A DNA stretch of 64,000 bases from NCBI GenBank assembly GCA_019694335.1, contig JAIBCD010000009.1, positions 1-64,000 of the forward strand, given 5' to 3'. The stretch is from Rhodospirillaceae bacterium. GTDB taxonomy: Bacteria; Pseudomonadota; Alphaproteobacteria; Rhodospirillales; Rhodospirillaceae. Position 1 is the first letter of the stretch. The number at the start of each line of letters is the position of its first letter. The notes under the pieces are model-generated. The model was not told where the DNA came from. It worked only from the letters and a program-made list of their open reading frames with translations, and searched no databases. Below, piece after piece: positions 42,946 to 50,994 of this stretch. Position numbers and translations under genes: made by a program.

Positions 42946-43102
42946 GCCACCAGCTAGACTTAGGTCAGGGGAAAAACCATCTGAAAATGCATAGGAGATC
43001 CGGACGGGATAACTTGGGAATCCTGGGGATGATCGCGGGTTGGGCGGCTGGGCCGCCGAAGCGATCAACCCAAGGCCTGATTCTATCCGGTAACCGCCAC
43101 GG

Positions 43103-43111
43103 TGTGGATAG
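43103..43111 (-). other. DnaA box (one mismatch to consensus)
   Basis: TGTGGATAG, which is CTATCCACA on the minus strand, against the consensus TTATCCACA. It lies in the middle of the ppsR-rho gap. Confidence 0.55.
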
Positions 43112-43425
43112 GAGCGGTGCGCATGGGTGAATCCCGGTAAATCGCCGCGGCGGCAGGCCGCGGGGCCGGTGTTTTCCCGCTGTCCCGCCCGATCCCTTCG
43201 GTCTTTTTACGGCACGGGAGCGCGCTTCTCCCCATAGTTCACAGATCAACGCATCGGCGCCGGCAGAATGACGTGGGTTTGGGGACAACAAGAACAACCG
43301 CGGTAATCCCCCGGACTCACAGGGCCAACTACCCTCCCCTACCCATCAAGATTCTTTTTTAAGGATGAAGGGAACGCTGGATAACATCGCCTTCGTCGGT
43401 GACCCCAAATCCGGCAGGTAAGGAA

Positions 43426-43454
43426 TTGACTTAGATTCTGGCCTCGGGTATCGC
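43426..43454 (+). promoter_or_regulatory. candidate rho promoter
   Basis: TTGACT (43426-43431), 17-bp spacer, TATCGC (43449-43454). Transcription would start near 43461 and leave a leader of about 160 nt before rho. Long leaders are known at rho genes for autogenous attenuation. A GANTC site (43434) lies in the spacer. Confidence 0.4.
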
Positions 43455-43620
43455 TGATGATGTCAGACCAAGGGCGCCCGCCCTTTCAGTTTCGTTGACT
43501 GACCACCTTCCGGCCGACCTTCTTCCCGTTCTTGGTTCGCTGCGGCAGCCTCCAGATCAATTTCGACTGGTGCTGCCGAATCTCCCAGACCTTCCCACCA
43601 CCCTCAACATCTCGAATCAC

Positions 43621-44883
43621 ATGCACCTTCAGGAATTGAAGCGTAAAACCCCGGCCGAATTGCTGGCGTTCGCGGAAGAACTCGGTATCGAGAACGCGTC
43701 CAACCTGCGCCGGCAGGATTTGATGTTCGCGATCCTCAAGATCCTGGCCGAGAAAGACACATCGATCGAAGGCAACGGGGTGCTCGAGATCCTCCAGGAC
43801 GGCTTCGGCTTCCTGCGTTCGCCTGAGGCAAACTACCTGCCGGGCCCCGACGATATTTATGTTTCACCGAGCCAGGTGCGGCGCTTCAGCCTGCGGACCG
43901 GCGACACGGTGGAAGGCGAGATCCGCGCGCCCAAGGACGGCGAGCGCTATTTCGCCCTGCTCAAGGTCAACACCATCAATTTCGAGAATCCGGACAACGT
44001 CCGTCACCGGATCAACTTCGACAACCTCACGCCGCTCTATCCCGACGAAAAGTTGAAGATGGAGGTCGAGCAGAAGGACACCAAGAACAAGGATCTGACC
44101 GGACGCGTGATCGAGCTGGTCTCGCCGCTCGGCAAGGGCCAGCGCGCGCTGATCACCGCGCAGCCGCGCACCGGCAAAACCATCATGCTGCAGGCGATCG
44201 CCAACGCCATCGCCGCCAACCACCCGGAAGTCTACCTGATCGTCCTGCTGATCGACGAACGCCCGGAAGAAGTCACCGACATGGACCGCACCGTGAAGGG
44301 CGAGGTCGTGAGCTCGACCTTCGACGAACCGGCATCGCGCCACGTACAGGTGGCGGAAATGGTGATCGAGAAAGCCAAGCGCCTGGTGGAACACAAGCGC
44401 GACGTGGTGATCCTGCTCGACTCGATCACCCGCCTCGCGCGCGCCTATAACACCGTGGTGCCCTCGTCGGGCAAGGTGCTGACCGGCGGCGTGGACGCCA
44501 ACGCGTTGCAGCGGCCCAAGCGGTTCTTCGGCGCCGCGCGCAATATCGAGGAAGGCGGGTCGCTGACCATCATCGCCACCGCGCTGATCGATACCGGCAG
44601 CCGCATGGACGAAGTGATCTTCGAAGAGTTCAAGGGCACCGGTAACTCGGAAATCGTCCTCGACCGCAAGCTATCGGACAAGCGCGTGTTCCCGTCGATC
44701 GACATCACCAAATCGGGTACCCGCAAGGAAGAGCTGCTGGTCAAACAGGGCGACCTGTCGAAGATGTGGGTGCTGCGCCGCATTCTGGACCCGATGGGCG
44801 TTCAGGACGGCATGGAGTTCCTGCTCGACAAGCTGCGCGAGTCCAAGAACAACGGCGATTTCTTCGATCGCATGAACAAGTAG
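43621..44883 (+). CDS. rho: transcription termination factor Rho
   Basis: Hexameric RNA-dependent ATPase that ends transcription. ATG 43621 ([17 protein letters not shown]) gives 420 residues, the usual length; upstream in-frame codons to 43495 look non-coding. It has the N-terminal helix bundle, the OB-fold RNA site with [20 protein letters not shown], the P-loop [15 protein letters not shown], Walker [17 protein letters not shown] and the Q and R loops ([19 protein letters not shown]). A clear intrinsic terminator follows. In relatives, hemE or hemH lies between the origin and rho; here rho abuts it. Confidence 0.98.
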   Translation: MHLQELKRKTPAELLAFAEELGIENASNLRRQDLMFAILKILAEKDTSIEGNGVLEILQDGFGFLRSPEANYLPGPDDIYVSPSQVRRFSLRTGDTVEGEIRAPKDGERYFALLKVNTINFENPDNVRHRINFDNLTPLYPDEKLKMEVEQKDTKNKDLTGRVIELVSPLGKGQRALITAQPRTGKTIMLQAIANAIAANHPEVYLIVLLIDERPEEVTDMDRTVKGEVVSSTFDEPASRHVQVAEMVIEKAKRLVEHKRDVVILLDSITRLARAYNTVVPSSGKVLTGGVDANALQRPKRFFGAARNIEEGGSLTIIATALIDTGSRMDEVIFEEFKGTGNSEIVLDRKLSDKRVFPSIDITKSGTRKEELLVKQGDLSKMWVLRRILDPMGVQDGMEFLLDKLRESKNNGDFFDRMNK

Positions 44884-44904
44884 CTCGGCGAACGTGAAAT
44901 GTGG

Positions 44905-44940
44905 AACGGGCCGGTGGATCACACCGGCCCGTTTTCTTTT
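44905..44940 (+). terminator. Rho-independent terminator after rho
   Basis: AACGGGCCGGTG / CACCGGCCCGTT, a 12-bp stem with loop GATCA, followed by TTTTCTTTT. It lies between convergent rho and qor; the T-tract reads rightward. Confidence 0.9.
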
Positions 44941-45934
44941 AGATCACGAGGATGGTCGACCCTGTTGTCTTGCGCGATTCCAGGTCGCTGTGAGCCTGCG
45001 CGGCCCGATCGAGCGCATAGGACTGACCGATATCGATCTTGACGTGGCCCTTGGTGACGACATCGAACAGTTCATCCGCCGCGCGCACGTGTTCCTCGCG
45101 CTGGGCGATGTAATCGCCGAGACGCGGGCGCGTGAGGAACAGCGAACCCTTGGCGGCCAGTATCGCGGGCTCCATGGCAGGCACGGGACCGGAGGCGTTG
45201 CCGAAAGTGCACATGATGCCGCGGCGCGTGAGGCAATCGAGTGAGCCGGAGAAGGTGTCCTTGCCGACGCCGTCGTAGGCGATGGCCACGCCTTTGCCGC
45301 CGGTGAGTTCCTTTACCTTCGCGACCCAATCCTCCTGCTTATAAAGAATGGTGTGGTGGCAACCGGCGGCTTTAGCGAGTTTCGCCTTATCTTCCGACCC
45401 GACCGTGCCGATGATGGTGGCGCCGAGGTGTTTCGCCCATTGGCAGAAGATCAATCCGACGCCGCCGGCGGCCGCGTGAAACAGCACGGTGTCGCCGGGT
45501 TTCACCACATAGAGGGCACGGATCAAGTACCAGACCGTCAGGCCCCGCAGCATCATGCCGGCGACGGTTTCATCCTTGAGTCCCGCGGGCACCTTGACGA
45601 CGCTCGCGGCCGGGATCAGCCGGCTTTCGGCGTAACCACCGGTCGGCCCGTTGCCATAAGCGACCCGGTCGCCTGCCTTGATGTCGGTGACGCCTGAACC
45701 CACCGCTTCAACGGTGCCGACGCCTTCCTGTCCGGGAATGAAGACCCCTGCCGGCAAACCGGCGGCGGGCGGGGCCTTGTACAGCCCGGTGCGGAAATAG
45801 GTGTCGATGAAATTCACGCCGATGGCGGTCTGGCGCAGCTTGATCTCGCCGGGGCCGGGAGCGCCAACCGTGATGTTTTCGAGCTTCAAAACTTCCGGGC
45901 CGCCATGGGTCCGCACAACGATGGCTTTGGTCAC
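44939..45934 (-). CDS. qor: NADPH:quinone oxidoreductase, zeta-crystallin type
   Basis: Zinc-independent medium-chain dehydrogenase/reductase that reduces quinones with NADPH. GTG 45934 (MTKAIVVRTHGGPEVL, AAGGA Shine-Dalgarno) gives 331 residues. It shows the IGVNFIDTYFRTGLY substrate segment, GQEGVGTVEAVGSGV, the Rossmann loop VLFHAAAGGVGLIFCQWAKHLG and YDGVGKDTF. It follows ogt by 10 bp on the same strand and overlaps the 3' end of the rho terminator. Confidence 0.92.
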   Translation of the reverse strand: MTKAIVVRTHGGPEVLKLENITVGAPGPGEIKLRQTAIGVNFIDTYFRTGLYKAPPAAGLPAGVFIPGQEGVGTVEAVGSGVTDIKAGDRVAYGNGPTGGYAESRLIPAASVVKVPAGLKDETVAGMMLRGLTVWYLIRALYVVKPGDTVLFHAAAGGVGLIFCQWAKHLGATIIGTVGSEDKAKLAKAAGCHHTILYKQEDWVAKVKELTGGKGVAIAYDGVGKDTFSGSLDCLTRRGIMCTFGNASGPVPAMEPAILAAKGSLFLTRPRLGDYIAQREEHVRAADELFDVVTKGHVKIDIGQSYALDRAAQAHSDLESRKTTGSTILVI

Positions 45935-45944
45935 CTGGTGTTCC

Positions 45945-46451
45945 TTACTCAAGAGATTCGAAAAGCGGCAGGGCTGGCCCAAGATTGATCGCGCCGGGAT
46001 AGCCTTCATGCCGCAGCAGGACGAGTTTGGTATCGACACCGCCGTCGCCCGAATAGCCGCCAAGCTTGCCGGTGCCGATCACGCGATGGCAGGGAATGAT
46101 AACCGGGATCGGATTGCGGCCACAGGCGGTTCCGACCGCGCGTGGGTTGGCCCCGGGATGTTTGGCGATCAAGCGCTTTGAGATCTCGCCGTAAGTCAGG
46201 ACTTGGCCGGCGGGGATCCCGCACATGATCTGCCATACCGCGCGATGGAACGCGGACCCATCGGGCCGCAACGGCAGGTCGAACGGCGCCAGCTTGCCGT
46301 CGAAATAGTCCTCGAGCTGCGCCTTGGCGCGCATCAGCACGGGGGTTTCGTCCTGATCACGGCCCCATCCCCAATCGAGGGCGACGATATGTTCGTCCTC
46401 GGCGCTTACGGTCAGGTCGCCGATGGGCGAATGAAGAGACAGTTGGGGCAT
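45945..46451 (-). CDS. ogt: methylated-DNA-protein cysteine methyltransferase
   Basis: Suicide repair protein that moves the methyl group from O6-methylguanine to its own cysteine. The 168-residue product has the helix-turn-helix AVWQIMCGIPAGQVLTYGEI, the arginine-finger region GTACGRNPIPVIIPCHRVIGTGKLGGYSGD and the active-site Cys in PCHR. The N-terminal domain is short, as in Ogt rather than Ada. It heads a two-gene operon with qor. Repeat copy g lies just upstream. Confidence 0.94.
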   Translation of the reverse strand: MPQLSLHSPIGDLTVSAEDEHIVALDWGWGRDQDETPVLMRAKAQLEDYFDGKLAPFDLPLRPDGSAFHRAVWQIMCGIPAGQVLTYGEISKRLIAKHPGANPRAVGTACGRNPIPVIIPCHRVIGTGKLGGYSGDGGVDTKLVLLRHEGYPGAINLGPALPLFESLE

Positions 46452-46462
46452 GAGGTTACGTT

Positions 46463-46523
46463 AAAGCATCGTGCCGAAAAGTGGATACCGGTTTTCGGCA
46501 AAGACGATACGACCAGACAAGAA
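46463..46523. repeat. palindromic intergenic repeat, copy g (GACCAGACAAGAAG variant)
   Basis: Outer arms GCATCGT / ACGATAC, inner GCCGAAAAGTGG and CCGGTTTTCGGC, tail GACCAGACAAGAAG. The arms differ in sequence from copy d but remain complementary. It lies between divergent ogt and the DUF6489 gene. Confidence 0.75.
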
Positions 46524-46601
46524 GCCAGAGGCAGTTCACAAATGGACAGTCCGCGCCTCACCGCCTACCCTGAGACGTCACGGGAAAGGGAGGACTTACC
46601 C

Positions 46602-46841
46602 ATGAAAGTCTCGATCGATGTGGAATGCAGCCCCGAGGAAGCGCGCGCGTTTTTCGGGCTCCCCGACGTGCGCCCCCTGCAGGAGAGCATGATGGCGCAG
46701 ATGCAGGCGCAAATGCAGAAGGTCGCCGCCAGCATGGACCCCGAAACCGCTTTCAAGGCGCTGTTCCCGCTGCAAAGCGACAGCTTCACCGAAATGCAGA
46801 AGGCGTTCTGGGGCCAATTCACCGGCAAGTCCGACAAATAA
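46602..46841 (+). CDS. DUF6489 family small protein
   Basis: A 79-residue protein beginning MKVSIDVECSPEEARAFFGL and continuing with a helical, Met/Gln-rich stretch (SMMAQMQAQMQKVAASMD). From memory this matches DUF6489, a short alphaproteobacterial family of unknown function. GGGAGG lies 9 nt before ATG 46602, so the in-frame upstream codons are not needed. It stands 18 bp before mnmE and is probably cotranscribed. No function is proposed. Confidence 0.75.
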   Translation: MKVSIDVECSPEEARAFFGLPDVRPLQESMMAQMQAQMQKVAASMDPETAFKALFPLQSDSFTEMQKAFWGQFTGKSDK

Positions 46842-46859
46842 CGCCGCGATGAAATTCTT

Positions 46860-48170
46860 ATGACGGCGCGCACCATCTTTGCGCTGGCGTCCGGACACGG
46901 CCGCGCCGGCATCGCCGTCATTCGCCTGTCGGGCCCCGACGCCGGCGAAGCGTTGCGCCGCCTGGCCGGGCCGTTGCCGCCGCCGCGCGTGGCGGCGCGG
47001 GCCTCCTTCACCGATCCGCGCACGTCCGATCTGTTGGATCAGGGCCTGGCTCTATGGTTTCCCGGGCCCCACAGTTTCACCGGCGAGGACGTCGCCGAAC
47101 TTCATATCCACGGTGGCCGCGCGGTCATCGAGGGAATCCTCGCCGCGCTCGCGTCCATTCCCGGATTGCGTTCGGCCGAACCGGGTGAGTTCACGCGGCG
47201 CGCGTTCGAACACGGCAAGATGGACCTGACCCAGGCCGAAGCCCTCGCCGATCTGGTGGACGCGGAGACTGCGGCCCAAGCGCGCCAGGCCTTGCGGCAA
47301 ATGGGCGGTGATTTGAAAGCGCTTTATGACGGCTGGCGGGCCCGGCTGATCAAAGCTCTGGCGCATCTGGAAACCGTGATCGATTTCCCGGACGAGGACT
47401 TGCCGGCCGATGTCGCGGCCCGCCTCTGGACCGAGGTCAAAACCCTGGCCGGGGAGATCGCCCGCCATCTGGACGACGGTGGCCGGGGCGAGCGCATCCG
47501 GAACGGGTTGATGGTCGCCATCATCGGCCCGCCCAATGCCGGAAAATCAAGCCTTCTGAATATGCTGGCCGGTCGTGACGCGGCCATCGTCACCGCCACC
47601 CCGGGAACCACCCGGGACGTGATTGAAGTGCATTTGGACCTCAAGGGATTCGCGGTGACCCTGGCCGATACCGCCGGCCTGCGGGAAGCGGCGGACGAAA
47701 TCGAGCGCGAAGGCATCCGGCGTTCGCGCCTGACCGCGGAAGCCGCCGACCTGAAGATCGCGGTGTTCGACGGCGCGGCGCCGCGAGACGCCGCGACCAC
47801 CGCGCTGGTCGATGCGAACACCCTGGTGGTCATCAACAAGGGCGATTTGCTGCCTGCGCCGCCCAGCGCGGGCGGCCATGTCATCTCGGCCAAGACCGGA
47901 GCGGGTGTGACGGCGTTTCTGGAAGCGCTGGCCGAAAAAGTGAAGGACAAGATCGGGGCACAAGGCGGGGCGCCCCTGACACGCGCGCGGCATCGCCAGG
48001 CGCTTCAGGAATGCCGTGACGCGTTGCAACGCGCGTGCGCCGCGCAACTGCCCGAGTTGGCGGCGGAAGACTTGCGCCTGGCGGCGCGTGCCCTCGGGCG
48101 GATCACCGGCCGCGTCGAGGTGGAGGAAATACTCGATGTGGTGTTCCGGGACTTCTGTATCGGCAAGTAG
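46860..48170 (+). CDS. mnmE: MnmE (TrmE) tRNA modification GTPase
   Basis: With MnmG it makes the 5-carboxymethylaminomethyl group on wobble uridine in some tRNAs. The 436-residue protein has the N-terminal tetrahydrofolate-binding domain (GRAGIAVIRLSGPDA, GPHSFTGEDVAELHIHGG), the helical domain, the inserted G domain with IGPPNAGKSSLLN, LADTAGLRE and INKGD, and the conserved C-terminal Cys motif FCIGK. Start ATG 46860. It lies 168 bp before mnmG. Confidence 0.97.
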   Translation: MTARTIFALASGHGRAGIAVIRLSGPDAGEALRRLAGPLPPPRVAARASFTDPRTSDLLDQGLALWFPGPHSFTGEDVAELHIHGGRAVIEGILAALASIPGLRSAEPGEFTRRAFEHGKMDLTQAEALADLVDAETAAQARQALRQMGGDLKALYDGWRARLIKALAHLETVIDFPDEDLPADVAARLWTEVKTLAGEIARHLDDGGRGERIRNGLMVAIIGPPNAGKSSLLNMLAGRDAAIVTATPGTTRDVIEVHLDLKGFAVTLADTAGLREAADEIEREGIRRSRLTAEAADLKIAVFDGAAPRDAATTALVDANTLVVINKGDLLPAPPSAGGHVISAKTGAGVTAFLEALAEKVKDKIGAQGGAPLTRARHRQALQECRDALQRACAAQLPELAAEDLRLAARALGRITGRVEVEEILDVVFRDFCIGK

Positions 48171-48338
48171 GCTCTGAAAGCGCGCCGTCATCTACGCCCG
48201 CGCGCGAATCGGAACGGCGCATGTGGTGCGTGTCCCGGCTGGGGCGCCAGTGGATATGTGAGGTGCTTAGCGATATAAGGCCCCCAAGGTATAAAGATAT
48301 CCACAGGCCCCTCATAAGGCGCGGCGCTCGGAAGATAG
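48171..48338 (+). promoter_or_regulatory. mnmE-mnmG intergenic region with DnaA-box-like sites
   Basis: 168 bp holding ATATCCACA (48297-48305; one mismatch to the DnaA box) and GTGGATATG at 48250-48258 on the other strand, about 45 bp apart. A GAATC (GANTC) lies near 48207. No gene in the gap. Confidence 0.35.
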
Positions 48339-50222
48339 ATGTCCGGATCTCAGCGTTACGATGTGATCGTGGTTGGCGGCGGCCATGCCGGGACCGAGGC
48401 GGCGGCCGCTTCGGCCCGCTTTGGCGCCAAGACCCTGCTGATCACCCATAAGGTCGAGACCATCGGCCAGATGTCCTGCAACCCGGCCATTGGCGGCCTG
48501 GCCAAGGGCCACCTGGTCCGGGAGATCGACGCCTTCGACGGCATTATGGGCAAAGCCATCGACCGGGGGGGAATCCAGTTCAAGGTTCTCAACCGGTCCA
48601 AGGGCCCCGCCGTCCGGGGCCCCCGGGCCCAGGCCGACCGACGCTTATATAAGCAAGCGGTCCAGGAGCTCCTCGCCGAGCAAGCCAACCTGACGATTCA
48701 AGCCGGCGCCATCGAAGACCTGCTGTTCGATGCCTCGGGGCGGATTTCGGGCGTCGTCACCGGATCAGGCCAAAGCACTTCCTGCGGGGCCGTGGTTCTG
48801 ACCACTGGCACCTTCCTGAGCGGGCTGATCCATCGCGGCGAGATGCGCATCCCCGCTGGCCGGATCGGCGAAGCGCCCGCGCTGGGACTATCTAATACAT
48901 TGAAATCAAAGGAATTTTCAGTTGGCCGCCTGAAGACCGGCACGCCGCCGCGGCTTGACGGGCGCACGATCAATTGGGGAATCCTTGAGGCCCAGGAAGG
49001 GGATAATCCCCCAGAGCCGTTCTCCTTCCTGACCGAGCGGATCACGACGCCCCAGGTCACCTGCGGCATCACTTATACCACCCCGGACAGCCACGCCCTG
49101 ATCCTGGCCAATAAGCACCGGGCGCCCATGTACAACGGCCAGATCCAAAGCACCGGACCGCGCTATTGCCCCTCCATCGAGGACAAGGTGGTCCGCTTCG
49201 CCGACCGGGAGCGGCATCAGATCTTCCTGGAGCCCGAAGGTCTCGACGATCCGACGGTCTATCCCAACGGCATCTCCACCTCCCTGCCCGAGGACGTGCA
49301 GCTCCAGCTCCTCAAGACCATCCCGGGTCTGGAACAGGCCGCCATGCTTCAGGCCGGCTATGCCATCGAATACGATTTCGTCGATCCCCGGGAACTGTGG
49401 CCGAGCCTGGAAACCAAGAAGGTCAAAGGCCTGTACTTCGCGGGCCAGATCAATGGCACCACCGGCTATGAAGAAGCCGCCGGCCAGGGCCTTTTGGCGG
49501 GTCTGAATGCCGCCCGGGCGGTTTCGGGGTCCGAGCCCCTTACCGTAGACCGGGCCGAGGGCTACCTCGGGGTGATGGTGGACGACCTGACCACCCTGGG
49601 CACCGCCGAACCCTACCGGATGTTCACCTCCCGGGCCGAATACCGCCTACTGCTGCGGGCGGATAACGCCGATCTGCGTCTCACCCCCAAAGCCATCGCC
49701 GCGGGCTGTGTCGGGCGGCCGCGCCAGGATCATTTCGCGGCTAAGTCCAAGGCTTTGGATGAAGCCCGCGCCGTCTACAGCGGACTTAAAGTAACCCCGC
49801 CGGAACTGGCGGCGAAGGGCGTGCATGTGAACCAGGACGGTGTCCGCCGGAGCTGTTTGGAGCTTCTGGCCCTTCCCGGCATGTCCATTCCCCGGCTCCA
49901 GGAGCTTTTCCCGGAACTGCCCGCACTTCGGGCAGATGTGGCCGAACAGCTGGAGATCGAAGGCCGCTATACCGGCTATATCGAACGCCAGACCGCCGAC
50001 ATCCATGCCTTCCGCAAGGACGAAGCCCTGGTTCTCCCGGCGTCTTTGGACTTCGGCCAGATCGGCGGACTGTCCAACGAGGTGCGCCTGAAGCTTCAGG
50101 CTGCTCGCCCAGCGACCTTGGGGGCTGCAGCCCGTATTCCTGGGATTACACCGGCGGCCCTGACGGCACTGCTCCGCCATGTCCGGCGCAGAGATACCGG
50201 TGCGATTGCCCAATCGGCCTAG
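48339..50222 (+). CDS. mnmG: MnmG (GidA) tRNA uridine 5-carboxymethylaminomethyl synthase
   Basis: FAD-dependent partner of MnmE. The 627-residue protein has the dinucleotide-binding start [38 protein letters not shown], the conserved [14 protein letters not shown] segment, [20 protein letters not shown] and the C-terminal helical domain. Codon use is unusual: by eye CGCG tetranucleotides are far rarer here (about seven in 1.9 kb) than in the adjacent parB (about eighteen in 1.0 kb). parS1 begins 13 bp after its stop. Confidence 0.97.
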   Translation: MSGSQRYDVIVVGGGHAGTEAAAASARFGAKTLLITHKVETIGQMSCNPAIGGLAKGHLVREIDAFDGIMGKAIDRGGIQFKVLNRSKGPAVRGPRAQADRRLYKQAVQELLAEQANLTIQAGAIEDLLFDASGRISGVVTGSGQSTSCGAVVLTTGTFLSGLIHRGEMRIPAGRIGEAPALGLSNTLKSKEFSVGRLKTGTPPRLDGRTINWGILEAQEGDNPPEPFSFLTERITTPQVTCGITYTTPDSHALILANKHRAPMYNGQIQSTGPRYCPSIEDKVVRFADRERHQIFLEPEGLDDPTVYPNGISTSLPEDVQLQLLKTIPGLEQAAMLQAGYAIEYDFVDPRELWPSLETKKVKGLYFAGQINGTTGYEEAAGQGLLAGLNAARAVSGSEPLTVDRAEGYLGVMVDDLTTLGTAEPYRMFTSRAEYRLLLRADNADLRLTPKAIAAGCVGRPRQDHFAAKSKALDEARAVYSGLKVTPPELAAKGVHVNQDGVRRSCLELLALPGMSIPRLQELFPELPALRADVAEQLEIEGRYTGYIERQTADIHAFRKDEALVLPASLDFGQIGGLSNEVRLKLQAARPATLGAAARIPGITPAALTALLRHVRRRDTGAIAQSA

Positions 50223-50234
50223 ACCTCGTTAACC

Positions 50235-50250
50235 TGTTTCACGTGAAACA
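50235..50250. promoter_or_regulatory. parS1
   Basis: Perfect 16-bp palindrome TGTTTCACGTGAAACA, the ParB-binding centromere. It is preceded by GTTAACC, as is parS3, while parS2 has GTTAACT. Confidence 0.97.
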
Positions 50251-50276
50251 TATTGCTGTGGCTGGGCTCGTTAACT

Positions 50277-50292
50277 TGTTTCACGTGAAACA
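50277..50292. promoter_or_regulatory. parS2
   Basis: TGTTTCACGTGAAACA, 42 bp (close to four helical turns) after parS1. The flank GTTAACT is one base different from the others. Confidence 0.97.
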
Positions 50293-50332
50293 TCCTAATA
50301 GTCCCCCCTTGTCCCCTCCGGTCGCGTTAACC

Positions 50333-50348
50333 TGTTTCACGTGAAACA
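50333..50348. promoter_or_regulatory. parS3, overlapping the rsmG start codon
   Basis: TGTTTCACGTGAAACA, 56 bp after parS2. The GTG at 50341-50343 inside this palindrome is the only plausible start codon of rsmG. Confidence 0.97.
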
Positions 50349-50994
50349 ATTTACTCACTACGGCCCGTCCGACTTCCAGCGCGACCTGAAGGTTTCAGCA
50401 GAGACCCTCCAGCGCCTCGAGGCCTATGCCGCCCTGCTCCAGACCTGGAACAAGACCACTAACCTGGTCGGACCGGCCACGATCCCGGACCTCTGGTTCC
50501 GGCATATGCTGGACTCGGCCCAGCTCTACCCCTTCACCCAGGACAGTCCGAGCCTGGTGGATCTCGGCTCCGGCGCCGGATTTCCCGGGCTTGTTCTTGC
50601 GATCTTGGGCCAGCGTGATGTCCACCTGGTCGAATCCGATCAGAAGAAGGTGGCCTTCCTGCGCGAGGCGGCCCGGGTCGCCGGGGTCAAACCGACCTTC
50701 CACCCCGCCCGGATCGAATCCCTCAGCGGGCTTCCGACAGCCCTGATCTGCGCCCGGGCGCTCGCCCCGGTGGACAAGCTGCTGGCCCTGAGCGCCAAAA
50801 TTGCGACCCCGGAGACAAAATTTGTGTTCTTGAAGGGTCAAAATGTAGAGGTCGAATTGACCGAAGCCCACAAAATATGGAGAATGGAGGCGGAATCACA
50901 CGTCAGCCGGACCGATTCCACCGGACGTGTGGTGATTTTGCGAGAGGTATCGCCCCATGACCGAGGCCACACTTCCCCCCGCCTCACTTCCTGA
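50341..50994 (+). CDS. rsmG: RsmG (GidB) 16S rRNA m7G527 methyltransferase
   Basis: Methylates G527 of 16S rRNA using SAM. From GTG 50341 (MKQFTHYGPSDFQRDL) the protein is 217 aa, close to the family's usual length. SAM-binding SLVDLGSGAGFPGLVLAI and the ICARALAPVDKLLAL segment are typical. No Shine-Dalgarno is visible because parS3 and its GTTAACC flank occupy that position; the start lies within parS3. No other in-frame ATG, GTG or TTG exists between the upstream stop at 50299-50301 and residue 57. Overlaps parA by 38 bp. Confidence 0.95.
   Translation: MKQFTHYGPSDFQRDLKVSAETLQRLEAYAALLQTWNKTTNLVGPATIPDLWFRHMLDSAQLYPFTQDSPSLVDLGSGAGFPGLVLAILGQRDVHLVESDQKKVAFLREAARVAGVKPTFHPARIESLSGLPTALICARALAPVDKLLALSAKIATPETKFVFLKGQNVEVELTEAHKIWRMEAESHVSRTDSTGRVVILREVSPHDRGHTSPRLTS

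Larger units (their letters stand above)
42946..43620. other. candidate chromosomal replication origin (ppsR-rho gap)
   Basis: The longest non-coding stretch in the window (675 bp), where transcription diverges. It has a near-consensus DnaA box TGTGGATAG at 43103-43111 and weaker candidates at 43005 and 43376. GANTC sites lie at 43018, 43079, 43129, 43314, 43350, 43434, 43578 and 43614, and a T-rich run at 43350-43360 could be an unwinding element. It contains GC-rich inverted repeats (for example around 43038-43072) but no classical oriC-like AT-rich block. Location beside the RP001 homologue and 7 kb from parS-parAB is the strongest argument. No riboswitch or known RNA was recognised. Confidence 0.65.

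Noticed and set aside
42965..43297. 110-codon minus-strand frame in the origin gap
   Set aside because: Arg/Pro-rich, no Shine-Dalgarno, no family resemblance; the region fits a non-coding origin better.
42946..43400. Possible riboswitch, tmRNA or RNase P RNA in the ppsR-rho gap, because of several GC-rich hairpins
   Set aside because: None of the conserved cores could be found (no GAGGAAAGTCC of RNase P, no tmRNA tag, no cobalamin or TPP box set).
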